This document shows positions 35,809 to 44,288 of a DNA stretch of 64,000 nt, in pieces (position 1 is the stretch's first letter; every line of letters starts with the position of its first letter). The stretch comes from an uncultured Roseburia sp. (GTDB lineage Bacteria > Bacillota > Clostridia > Lachnospirales > Lachnospiraceae). A model generated the notes under the pieces. It ran no database searches. It was not told where the DNA came from and saw nothing but the letters and a program-made list of their open reading frames with translations. Made by a program: the position numbers and the translations under genes. The stretch is taken from the NCBI GenBank assembly GCA_900539115.1, contig UQAQ01000005.1, forward strand, positions 1 to 64,000. Reading direction: 5' to 3'.

Positions 35809-36636
35809 TCAATACAGTTTCTCAATGACACTGTCGTCCACTTTGTACGTATTTTCTTCTGCCGGAAATACGCCGTCCTGCACTTCCTTGATGTAATTCT
35901 GAAATGCTTCCTTCATCACTTCGCCGATGTTCGCATAGCGTTTGACAAATTTTGGTGTAAAATCAGAGAACATTCCAAGCATATCCTGATACACGAGAAC
36001 CTGTCCATCACAATCTTTTCCGGCTCCGATTCCAATAGTTGGGATATGAAGCTGCTCCGTGATAAGCGCTGCAATCTTCGCCGGCACACCTTCGATCACG
36101 ACAGCAAATGCACCCGCTTCTTCCACTGCTTTCGCATCTTCCAGAAGTTTTTTTGCTGCTGCCTCGCTCTTTCCCTGCACTTTAAATCCACCAAACGCAT
36201 TGATGGACTGTGGGGTCAGACCAATGTGTGCACATACCGGAATTCCGGCATCTACGATCGCTTTGATCTGCGGACATACTTCCACGCCGCCTTCCAGTTT
36301 GACCGCATCGCCGCGTCCTTCTTTCATCAAACGTCCGGCATTGACAAGGGCATCATAAACGGAAGTCTGATAAGACATAAACGGCATATCAATGACAACC
36401 AGCGCATTTTTAGCCCCACGCGCTACCGCTGCGCCGTGATGGATCATGTCTTCCATCGTAACGGAAATCGTGTCCTCGTATCCAAGGATTACATTTCCCA
36501 GCGAATCACCGACCAATATGCTGTTTACGCCTGCTTCGTCAATCAATTTTGCCGTAGAATAATCATAAGCGGTCAACATTGTCAATTTTTCGCCATTTTC
36601 CTTTGCCTGCTGAAATGTTAATACTGTATTTTTCAT
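35809..36636 (-). CDS. panB: 3-methyl-2-oxobutanoate hydroxymethyltransferase
   Basis: PanB transfers a hydroxymethyl group from 5,10-methylenetetrahydrofolate to alpha-ketoisovalerate, giving ketopantoate. The 275-residue TIM-barrel enzyme shows MLTAYDYSTAKLIDEAG, LVGDSLGNVILGYEDT, VIDMPFMSY, VKLEGG, CAHIGLTPQS and a C-terminal FVKRYANIGE, all family-typical. It is 16 bp downstream of a PanG-like ketopantoate reductase gene, consistent with successive pathway steps. Confidence 0.95.
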   Translation of the reverse strand: MKNTVLTFQQAKENGEKLTMLTAYDYSTAKLIDEAGVNSILVGDSLGNVILGYEDTISVTMEDMIHHGAAVARGAKNALVVIDMPFMSYQTSVYDALVNAGRLMKEGRGDAVKLEGGVEVCPQIKAIVDAGIPVCAHIGLTPQSINAFGGFKVQGKSEAAAKKLLEDAKAVEEAGAFAVVIEGVPAKIAALITEQLHIPTIGIGAGKDCDGQVLVYQDMLGMFSDFTPKFVKRYANIGEVMKEAFQNYIKEVQDGVFPAEENTYKVDDSVIEKLY

Positions 36637-36652
36637 GCTGTTTTCCTTCTTT

Positions 36653-37489
36653 CTATAATAGTGTCTCTAATTCCTCATAATTTTCATCCGGATTGCGCAA
36701 TTTCGCAACTTCCAGAACCTTTTTCCCCACAAGCCGATACAACTGCGCGTCTTCTTCGCCGAGCGCCTGTAAATGTTTGGAAATGACTGACACGTCATTT
36801 CGCTCAATCGGTCCGGAAAGCGCCTGCGCCGGTCCTTTTTCAAGCAGCGCATGGATATTTCCGCGCACCAGAGGACCAAGCAGCAATTCGGCTTCTTCTT
36901 TCGCCAGTCCGCAGTCTTCCATGCAGTCGAGTCCCATTTGATACAGCCCGATCATAAAATTGCTGACAAGCGAAGCGCTGCAATGATAAAGTACTTTCTT
37001 GTCCGAATCGATCTGCAGCACCCGGTTTCCCATTTGCTCAAAAAGCGGACGCATGACAGCAAGTGCTTTGTCGTCGCCTTCCATTGTAAATACTACGTCA
37101 TTCAATTGTCGGTAACTTGTGGATTTGTCGCTGAACGCACACATAGGATGAATCGAGCAGGCAAACGCCTTTTTTTCGTCGATTCCTTGAAAAACCGCAG
37201 ATGAATATGAGCCACTAAAATGGCAAATTATTTTGTCCTTTAAATCCTGTTTTTGCAACTCGTTCCATACATTTTCGATTTCCCGATCGGTCGTCGTAAT
37301 GCACAGAATGTCACAACTTTCTGTCATTTCTTGTAAATTTTCAAATGCCTTCGTATCTGTGAAAGTCCCAGCAAATTCCGAGCTTTCGATATGTCGGCTA
37401 ACGTACCCGGCAACCGGTCTGCCATGTTCTTTCAAATATTTTCCGATCGAACATCCGACTTTTCCCGCGCCGATAAAACCTATCTGCAT
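36653..37489 (-). CDS. PanG-like ketopantoate reductase (Rossmann-like / DUF2520)
   Basis: The 278-residue protein combines an NAD(P)-binding Rossmann domain (GFIGAGKVG at 4-12) with a C-terminal DUF2520 helical domain (about 130-265; HPMCAFSD, YHCSASLVSNFMIGLYQ, LSGPIERNDVSVISKH). This architecture matches PanG, a non-orthologous ketopantoate reductase described in organisms that lack PanE. Its place directly before panB, together with the absence of a panE in the visible pathway genes, supports NADPH-dependent reduction of ketopantoate to pantoate. First gene of the operon. Confidence 0.75.
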   Translation of the reverse strand: MQIGFIGAGKVGCSIGKYLKEHGRPVAGYVSRHIESSEFAGTFTDTKAFENLQEMTESCDILCITTTDREIENVWNELQKQDLKDKIICHFSGSYSSAVFQGIDEKKAFACSIHPMCAFSDKSTSYRQLNDVVFTMEGDDKALAVMRPLFEQMGNRVLQIDSDKKVLYHCSASLVSNFMIGLYQMGLDCMEDCGLAKEEAELLLGPLVRGNIHALLEKGPAQALSGPIERNDVSVISKHLQALGEEDAQLYRLVGKKVLEVAKLRNPDENYEELETLL

Positions 37490-37611
37490 GTCACCGCCTC
37501 CTTACTTCCGTGGTGTGGTGACGCATAATCATCTGATGCAGTTTCCTACGAATACCGCTCATCGTATAGAATAGCACATTGTGAGAGAAAATGCAAATAG
37601 ATTGTTAAATT

Positions 37612-38655
37612 TTAAACAATTACATATACCTGCAATTGGATCGAATTGTCATTTTTCTTTTCTCCCCCGTCTATCACTTTCGGTCCAATTAAATAGCTTT
37701 TACTTTCTGTATCCGAATTTACATAGTCCGTAAAAGCCACCGGTAACTTTTCATTCGGAAACACCTTTTCCAATTCCTTGGATTCCTTGACTATATACAA
37801 CTCTCCTTTGTCAAAGAAATATAGTTTTTCATCCAAATCCCCAAAAATCTTCCACATTTGTGCATTTTCTTCCATTTCAAAAGGTGTACTTGATTGCTTT
37901 TCAACCTTTCCCTCTGCATAACTATACCGAGTTATTGCCTTCGTTTCCTTTGACAAAGTCCAAATATCGTCTCCATTAAACTGTGCCACCCCGCTAAAAG
38001 AGTTTTTCATATCAAACTCAGCTTTTGCTTCGCCTTGACTATTATAATTTACTATTTTTTGCTGTTGCCCAAAATACAACATAAAATCACCGACATCTGT
38101 TATCCCAAAGTCGGTCACTCCTGCATTTGCATCTTTTTCATCCATATCATTTGTCCAAAGCATTTTCATTTCCCAGGTTTGAACATCGATCTTCACGACT
38201 CCAAATTTGATATAGGTACGCGTCAAACTATCATCGTCTTCATTATTCACTAATTTACACTGTTGCCAAAGAGCAAATAGCGTATCTTCCGATTCCTTAT
38301 GAATTTTGGTAATATATGCTACATCGTCATCTGAAATTCCAATGTGTTTCTTAATTTCCCCATCCAGTTCTTCTTTGTGCTCCTCCCACACCCCAACTTC
38401 ACTCATCACGCTTCTTTTTAAAACAAAATCATCATTTTCCATTGCCAGACTCAAAACTTGTAATTTATCCTGTAAGTATACACTATCTATATACATCTCC
38501 TTGTCACCATCATACGGCAACTCACAACTTTGTATTCTTACCCCGTTATCATTTTGTGTAGCGCTGCTCTCTGTTTTTATGCTTTCCTCCAGAGTTCGTC
38601 CACATCCACACAAAATAATACCAATTATGGCAATAACCAAAAAAACTTTTTTCAT
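37612..38655 (-). CDS. lipoprotein of unknown function
   Basis: The 347-residue protein has a lipoprotein signal peptide with lipobox (ILCGCG, Cys at about 17). The mature part is acidic and beta-rich, with repeating tryptophan/aspartate segments (IDVQTWEMKMLWTNDM, GDDIWTLSKETKAITRY, GDLDEKLYFFDKG) like a beta-propeller. I do not recognise a family. The C-terminus (IQLQVYVIV) ends without a folded blade, so the gene may be truncated. The start at 38655 follows GGAAGG. Confidence 0.6.
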   Translation of the reverse strand: MKKVFLVIAIIGIILCGCGRTLEESIKTESSATQNDNGVRIQSCELPYDGDKEMYIDSVYLQDKLQVLSLAMENDDFVLKRSVMSEVGVWEEHKEELDGEIKKHIGISDDDVAYITKIHKESEDTLFALWQQCKLVNNEDDDSLTRTYIKFGVVKIDVQTWEMKMLWTNDMDEKDANAGVTDFGITDVGDFMLYFGQQQKIVNYNSQGEAKAEFDMKNSFSGVAQFNGDDIWTLSKETKAITRYSYAEGKVEKQSSTPFEMEENAQMWKIFGDLDEKLYFFDKGELYIVKESKELEKVFPNEKLPVAFTDYVNSDTESKSYLIGPKVIDGGEKKNDNSIQLQVYVIV

Positions 38656-38765
38656 ATCATTTTCCTTCCGTTTATAATGTTGTTTCATTTCTTTTAAATT
38701 TTCGCAAAACAAAGGTAAGCAGCATCGGAATGACTCAACTCATTTCGTATCGCCTTATTTCCCTT

Positions 38766-41702
38766 CTACTCTACACGGTAACTTTCCACCGGTCCGAGAT
38801 AAGATTTCTTCTTCTCACAGCCTTCTTTTGTAAATACAACTTTTTCCAGAACCACTGCCGGATCCAATGCGAAAATCGTCACTTCATTTTCGCCTTTCTG
38901 CAATTCCACCGTGCAGGCTGCTTTATGAATCTGGTCAAGGACACCGCGCTCCCAGCTGTGGCTGAGCCAAGGCACAAATCCTTCGTTCGGAATTGTATTT
39001 AATTCCTCTGTTTCTGCGTTGTTGACTTTATAAGCCACACACATTTTTCCTTGATAAACAACCGGATTGTTTGGTGCCGTAAAAAGTTCCATCTCGTATT
39101 TTCCTGCTGTTTTTGCATAAATGCGGTAGGTTACACTCGGTGCCTCTTCCGCCTTTTCAAAAGTGGCTGTCGAAGGCACCACTTTCAAACTGCCAATGGT
39201 TTTTCCATAACCGTAAATATGCTGCCAATGTGCCTCTTCCGTCTTTTTTGCCTCCGCATAATCCATCGCTTCCACGCAGATACAGCCATCATTTTCAATC
39301 AATGTATCCGGTTTCACATCGGAAAGATTCAAACATTCTGCATGCACTGCGATATCAACACGGGTTTCCTGCGTATTATTTTCCGATAATTCCGCAGTCT
39401 CTTCTGCATTGTCGGCATAGATACAAATAGAAGTATCAAATGTCTCAAACTCAGCGTCATTTGGCTGATAGCTAACTTGAAATTGCAGGATATCCTCTGT
39501 CTTTGCAACGATTTCATAGGTGTTTTCCCCGACCTTTTTTGTGTCTATTTGTGCACCTATTTGGATGATTTGAATACGAGGATCACTCCAACGGATACGG
39601 AAGGAAAGTTCCCCTTCTCCACCATTTGCCACATCGATGCATTTGCTTGCTGCAATAGGAGACACCAGATTTATCGGCAATGTCGTTCTTCGCCAATGAT
39701 TGCCGCCGGTTGTTTTTTCTTCATCTGAAATACTCACAAGAAGACGCGGTGCATTGACCGGATGCAGAATGTGGCAGTCCGGATACTGCCATTCTTCGTC
39801 GTTCCAACCGATGTAACCCACGTGAAATACCGACTGCATATGATTCCATTTTCCACCGAGCAATGTATGATATTCTTCTGTCAGCTTCTTATCCTTGTCA
39901 ATACATTGCTGAACTTTCGGTGCAAAACGATTTCCCAGTTTTTTCCTCTGTTTGACATAAAATTGGTTCAGCCCCGCATACAGATTCATTTTTAAAATAT
40001 TTGCCGAAGCCATGACCGGATAATAAATCAACTCGTAAAAACAGTCTGCAAGCGGATCACCGGCAAGCTTTCCGCGGAGTTCCGTCACAATTTTTTCCGC
40101 GCGGCCGGCACGCTCGATCATTCTCGCCGCCTCATTATAATGAACCGCATGATACGTATCGGCTTTAAGAACTTCCGGCCGGCACATACCATTCCAGCGT
40201 GTATATTCCTCCACTACCTGCTCAAGTCCCTCGTATTTTTCTTCGGTAAATCCGAGGTTCTGCAGCCATTGTTTTGTATAGTGCAGCGTCGTATTTGGTG
40301 CCGCACTTCCCCAGCTGTCGAAATCATAGGCAAGATCCAAAAAGTAACTTAGCGGCAATTCCTGATTTTTGATATCGCCGACGTTGACGATCCACGCATC
40401 GCGGACGCCGTATTCATAACACATTGTCATCTGTTCCCAAATTTTGGTAAGCGGTGTCGAGTTGATCCAAAGATACGATACCGGGCCACCATAATAATCA
40501 AAATGATAATACATACCAAAGCCACCCGGATGCTTGCGTTCCTCTTCATTTGGCAGAGTTCTCACATGCCCAAAATTGTCGTCGCAAAGCATCATAATAT
40601 CATCACGAATAACATCCCAGTCCTTCAATCCCGGAGTATTTTCATCCCCTTGGTAATAGTCCTCTACCTCTTTATAAATCGCCAGAAGCTGCGGATGTTT
40701 TGCCTCCACACATTCCGCGATCAATTTTTTCTGCTCCGTGATCGCCGCTTTCAGTACATTGATATTGTCTTCCAACGTCGCATCTTCCGGCATTAAATAG
40801 GAATCAAACTCGCCCCGCATCCCAATTGTAATAAGGCTTTCACAGTCTTTATTACGAAGAAGTCCGTCGCGCCAGAATTTGCTGATTCCCTCTGCATTCG
40901 ACAGAAAACTCCACTCTGTTCCATACTCCGGATGCGTTTTTCGCAGTGTCTGAAATTCTCCGCCGGAACGGCAGCACGGCTCATGGTGGGAAGCACCCAC
41001 GATCACTCCCATTTCGTCTGCAAGCAGCGCATTTTCAAAATGATCCATCGAAAAATCCGAACGCCACATCGCCGGCCAGATATAGTTACCCTTCAAGCGC
41101 AGCAACAATTCAAAAATATGTTCGTAAAGTTCCGGTGTCGGCTTGGAACTTCCAAATTTTTCCTTCGCCCAATTTCCGAAACACGGCTGTTCATCGTTAA
41201 TGAAAAATCCACGGTAGCGCATACTTGGCTCTTTGGAAATTGTCTCTATCTTTTGATCAAATACAATTTCTTCTTTCTTTTTCGGCACAGCATCAGCCCA
41301 GAACACCCACGGCGAGACACCGATTTTCTGAGAAATGTAAAACATTCCATATATTGCACCGCGCTTATCACTTCCCGCGATCACAAGTACATTTTTCCCT
41401 TGTTCCGGCATATTTTCAAGGCAGAAAATCCCATACACTTCTCTTTTGCCTCGAATTTGGCTCAGATCCACTTTTTTCTGCGTTTCCAATCCTGCCAATA
41501 TTTTACTGTTATCACACGTCGCCACCAAGATGTGGTCTGACGCATTTTCCTGCCAGCCTTCTACGCACTCCGGCTGATGTCCGGTCACCTTTTCGATATC
41601 TCCGCAGAAAATCCGCGCCAATTTTTGCAATCCCGCAACCGCTTCTGCCTCCACGATCACCGGTGCTGTGTTTTCCTTTGCATATACATTCATTGTTATC
41701 AT
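38766..41702 (-). CDS. GH115 xylan alpha-glucuronidase
   Basis: This 978-residue enzyme of family GH115 removes (4-O-methyl-)glucuronic acid side chains from glucuronoxylan, including internal ones. Family markers are GTDKRGAIYG-like SDKRGAIYGMFYIS, EPSMRYRGFFINDEQP, LRLKGNYIWPAMW, MGVIVGASHHEP, ITIGMRGEFD, GMYYHFDYYGGPVSYLW and RDAWIVNVGDIKNQELPLSYFLDLAYD. A C-terminal beta domain follows from about 780. There is no signal peptide, so it acts inside the cell. The start at 41702 follows GGAGGAAAGA. Confidence 0.92.
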   Translation of the reverse strand: MITMNVYAKENTAPVIVEAEAVAGLQKLARIFCGDIEKVTGHQPECVEGWQENASDHILVATCDNSKILAGLETQKKVDLSQIRGKREVYGIFCLENMPEQGKNVLVIAGSDKRGAIYGMFYISQKIGVSPWVFWADAVPKKKEEIVFDQKIETISKEPSMRYRGFFINDEQPCFGNWAKEKFGSSKPTPELYEHIFELLLRLKGNYIWPAMWRSDFSMDHFENALLADEMGVIVGASHHEPCCRSGGEFQTLRKTHPEYGTEWSFLSNAEGISKFWRDGLLRNKDCESLITIGMRGEFDSYLMPEDATLEDNINVLKAAITEQKKLIAECVEAKHPQLLAIYKEVEDYYQGDENTPGLKDWDVIRDDIMMLCDDNFGHVRTLPNEEERKHPGGFGMYYHFDYYGGPVSYLWINSTPLTKIWEQMTMCYEYGVRDAWIVNVGDIKNQELPLSYFLDLAYDFDSWGSAAPNTTLHYTKQWLQNLGFTEEKYEGLEQVVEEYTRWNGMCRPEVLKADTYHAVHYNEAARMIERAGRAEKIVTELRGKLAGDPLADCFYELIYYPVMASANILKMNLYAGLNQFYVKQRKKLGNRFAPKVQQCIDKDKKLTEEYHTLLGGKWNHMQSVFHVGYIGWNDEEWQYPDCHILHPVNAPRLLVSISDEEKTTGGNHWRRTTLPINLVSPIAASKCIDVANGGEGELSFRIRWSDPRIQIIQIGAQIDTKKVGENTYEIVAKTEDILQFQVSYQPNDAEFETFDTSICIYADNAEETAELSENNTQETRVDIAVHAECLNLSDVKPDTLIENDGCICVEAMDYAEAKKTEEAHWQHIYGYGKTIGSLKVVPSTATFEKAEEAPSVTYRIYAKTAGKYEMELFTAPNNPVVYQGKMCVAYKVNNAETEELNTIPNEGFVPWLSHSWERGVLDQIHKAACTVELQKGENEVTIFALDPAVVLEKVVFTKEGCEKKKSYLGPVESYRVE

Positions 41703-41849
41703 TCTTTCCTCCCTGTCGTTTTGCTGCCAACAAATAGTATTTCGCAATGCTTTATTGTTTTAAGTGTAGCATTTTTCGGGACATTTGACAATTGCAAAAA
41801 GGCACTAGAAGTTGGCAGAAGTGATTGTTAATTATGTTACAGATTTTCC

Positions 41850-42483
41850 CTAAATCCTAATAGGATTGCTCCATGGCGATTTGGAATCTTCATCTCTGGT
41901 TCGAAATTGTACATAGTATTTCTTTCCCTTTTTCAGATTTTTAATTGTAAAACTTCCTTTCCAAAGATTGTCACACCAAAGCGTTTTTGCTTTTTTCATT
42001 CCTTTATCCGCGGAGTAACGAATCTGAGCTGTCCTGCTATAGAAATAATCATATTTTTTCTCTATAGAATAAGAAAATCTTCTGGTGGTAGCATTCATTT
42101 TCTTAACCTTGTATCGAATCCAGATTGGCATTAATGTAATATTTCCCCGCAGATCACATAGATCACTCAGCCAATAATATCCATTATCACTCCATCCATA
42201 GAAAAAATATCCTTTTCGCTTTCCTTTTGTCGGCAGGTATTTATCCTCTGCATATCGGTAAGTTTTCGGAAGTTTTCCCTCAAACGTTCCTTTCAAATCT
42301 TTGTACTTTACCTTAAACAGCCGTCCTTTACATTTTGCTGTCTTTCCGGGAGAAATCGTTGTAACTTTCTTCCCCTCCTGATACCAAGTCAGATCTTTAT
42401 CTAATTTTCCAAGCGGTATGGAGCTTTCCGAATGATTTATAATCACTTTCAGAAAGCGGTCATCTTTAAATGCATTTTTTGCT
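41850..42483 (-). pseudogene. C-terminal part of frameshifted LRR surface protein
   Basis: This is the out-of-frame continuation of the LRR gene. With one extra G in the G6 run at about 42493-42498 the frame reads on through an LRR-like strand (IAKNAFKDDRFLKVIINHS), then a beta-grasp Listeria-Bacteroides-type repeat (KGTFEGKLPKTYRYAEDKYLP, GYFFYGWSDNGYYW) and a fibronectin-like end (KKGKKYYVQFRTRDED). The intact paralogue at 48.3-49.6 kb has the same order. An internal ATG at 42446 has no good ribosome site. Confidence 0.7.
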
Positions 42484-43063
42484 ATCTTGGGTGCCCCCCT
42501 TGAAACTCAACTTCTTTTAAAGAAAGGCATCCTTCAAAAGCACTTTTTGATATCTTTTTTAGATTTTTACCAAAAGTCACTTTCTCCAAGTGTGTAAAGC
42601 CTTCAAATGCACACTCCCCTACTTCTTCGACATTTTTTAAATTTAATTCCTTTAATCTGCCACCGGAATTAAAAGCAGATTCACCAATTTTTTTTACGGA
42701 ATCACCAAGCTCCAATTTTTCGATATAAGTATCACTAAATGCGGATTGTTCAATTTCAACCACATCAGGACCTATACTTACATTTCCAAACCACTCAAAC
42801 ACAAATATGTTTTTACCGATTGAAGTAATCCCTTTTTCTATTACCAGATTCACCCCAATCTGCCCTTCGTCAAAATAATCACGCCATGGATTGGAAGTTA
42901 TTTTTCCGTTTCCAGATATCGTTAACGTAAACGTAGCTTCATCATAATTCCAATAGACATCTTCTCCGCATTTACCGCTCGTCACATCTGGCTTTGCATA
43001 GGATGCTTTTGCAGGAATGCAAAACAATATAAAAAGCATTACAAATAACATTAACTTTCGCAT
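42482..43063 (-). CDS. secreted BspA-type leucine-rich repeat protein, frameshifted
   Basis: This 193-codon frame has a signal peptide (about 1-22) and BspA-type LRR_5 repeats: ITSIGKNIF, VVEIEQSAFSDTYIEKLEL, VKKIGESAFNSG, VEEVGECAFEG, LKKISKSAFEGC. It stops at HPR directly after a run of six G, which changes frame relative to the matching C-terminal half. The product would be a truncated surface adhesin-like protein. The start at 43063 follows AGGAGG. It overlaps the upstream 181-codon frame by 13 bp, so the two are probably co-transcribed from the LytTR-type promoter. Confidence 0.7.
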   Translation of the reverse strand: MRKLMLFVMLFILFCIPAKASYAKPDVTSGKCGEDVYWNYDEATFTLTISGNGKITSNPWRDYFDEGQIGVNLVIEKGITSIGKNIFVFEWFGNVSIGPDVVEIEQSAFSDTYIEKLELGDSVKKIGESAFNSGGRLKELNLKNVEEVGECAFEGFTHLEKVTFGKNLKKISKSAFEGCLSLKEVEFQGGHPR

Positions 43064-43596
43064 GATTTCAACCTCCTATTTGTCAATAACGCATATATAT
43101 TGCCTTTTAATCTTAACTTTTTTCCCACTGCTATTTTTTTCATCGTAAAACACGTTTTAAACTGAAGTAGCTTTTTATTTGTAAAAGATACCTTTTTCTT
43201 TTCCACTAATTTTTGTTTAATCTTATTATCAAACGCAAATGTAGATACCTGGACTGCCGAATCAGATTTTCTTCGTTTCCAAATAACAATCCGGCTATCA
43301 TCTTTTAAACCTATATCTACCCGATTCAGTCTGCCAAATTTAGTCCGCTTTTTATTAGAATACGTAACTCCAACCAATCTTCCACAATTCTTTATATCTA
43401 TTTCCTGACCAGCATTATATTTTATACATGCAATTTGTATACAAAAATATGGAATAACCTGACTTAATTTTTTATTCTGTTTTTTAGCAGTTTGTTTTGC
43501 TTTCTTTAATTCATCAACAGTAAGTTTATACGTTTTTCCAGTTAATAAGAAATATTCTTTTCCTTTATAAACAAACTTAAAACTTTCATAAATCAA
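43051..43596 (-). CDS. hypothetical protein, possibly a gene fragment
   Basis: The 181-codon lysine-rich frame has no signal peptide and no motif I recognise. The reading frame starts at TTG 43596, which abuts GGAG; the well-spaced ATG 7 nt further opens a different frame that ends after 15 codons. This suggests either an unusual start or a small frameshift close to the 5' end. It lies directly behind a promoter with LytTR-type direct repeats and overlaps the LRR gene. Its function is unknown. Confidence 0.4.
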   Translation of the reverse strand: MIYESFKFVYKGKEYFLLTGKTYKLTVDELKKAKQTAKKQNKKLSQVIPYFCIQIACIKYNAGQEIDIKNCGRLVGVTYSNKKRTKFGRLNRVDIGLKDDSRIVIWKRRKSDSAVQVSTFAFDNKIKQKLVEKKKVSFTNKKLLQFKTCFTMKKIAVGKKLRLKGNIYALLTNRRLKSCES

Positions 43597-43622
43597 TCTC
43601 CTTTGTTTTGAATTTTTTATTC

Positions 43623-43693
43623 ATCATATCATTCATTTACATATTATTACAACTCATTTGCGACAAACGGTCGTTTTTTGCGACAAACGGTCG
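43623..43693 (-). promoter_or_regulatory. promoter with LytTR-like direct repeats
   Basis: CGACAAACGGTCG occurs at 43661-43673 and 43681-43693, 20 bp apart. On the minus strand the pair reads GACCGTTTGTC twice and ends about 8 bp upstream of TTGTAA (43647-43652), which is 18 bp from TATGAT (43623-43628). Paired direct repeats two helical turns apart ahead of a weak -35 is the arrangement bound by LytTR response regulators. Confidence 0.5.
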
Positions 43694-43699
43694 GAGATA

Positions 43700-44060
43700 G
43701 ATAGTGGCTTTGGTCTGGGTGGCGTTTTCTCGCCTCAGACCACACAACTAGGACTTGCCTTTTGACCCAGACAACGATTTCTCTTTTTAAACCATATAAC
43801 AATGACTTTACCTTTGGTTCAGACGGCGGTTTCTCGCCTCAGACCACACAACTAGGACTTTCCTTTTGACCCAGACAACGATTTCTCTTTTTAAACCATA
43901 TAACAATGACTTTACCTTTGGTTCAGACGGCGGTTTCTCGCCTCAGACCACACAACTAGGACTTTCCTTTTGGTCTGAGCAACGATTTTTCTTTTTAAAC
44001 CACACAACTAGGACTTGCACCTTGACCTAGTTGATAATTTTCGTCTCGCAGACCACAATC
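43700..44060. repeat. intergenic tandem tract of about 52-bp units (repeat family, locus B)
   Basis: A 104-bp period made of two diverged 52-bp halves occurs with CGCCTCAGACC at 43731, 43835 and 43939, nearly perfect between copies. Half 1 begins AGACCACACAACTAGGAC and half 2 AAACCATATAACAATGAC; both continue with CCTTTTGACCCAGAC or CCTTTGGTTCAGAC and then ACGATTTCTC or GGCGGTTTCTCG. This pattern matches the units at 18.5-18.78 kb. No gene is supported in this stretch. Confidence 0.8.
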
Positions 44061-44268
44061 TCCCCCCTAAAAATAAGCAGCCACCAGGGTTTCCCCCGGC
44101 GGCTGTATGATTTTCCGACTGTGAAATCTCGACCGCCTTTTTCGCCTTCACTTTAACCGTAACAACCCCGATTTTGCGCTTTTTCTTTTTCAATTTTTCC
44201 GTTACGGTTACTTTGGCTTTTCCCGCTTTGACCGCAGTCACTTTTCCTTTTTTCGTAACTTTAAATTT
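44008..44268 (-). pseudogene. remnant of an Ig-like (Big_2) surface protein
   Basis: The reading frame after an in-frame TAG encodes KFKVTKKGKVTAVKAGKAKV and TEKLKKKKRKIGVVTVKVKAKK. This is the conserved end of a bacterial Ig-like (Big_2) domain of the sort seen at the N-terminus of the xylanase in this window. The rest of the protein is missing, and the C-terminus runs through a terminator hairpin into repeat DNA. It is probably the last piece of a deleted surface protein gene. Confidence 0.55.
44068..44112 (-). terminator. intrinsic terminator
   Basis: CAGCCGCCGGGG, loop GAAA, CCCTGGTGGCTG on the minus strand, followed by CTTATTTTTA. It remains from the deleted surface protein gene. Confidence 0.75.
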
Positions 44269-44288
44269 CTATATATTATAAAAGTTTA

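Noticed and set aside
43700..44060. Possible CRISPR array
   Set aside because: The units repeat over their whole length with no unique spacers, and no cas genes are present.
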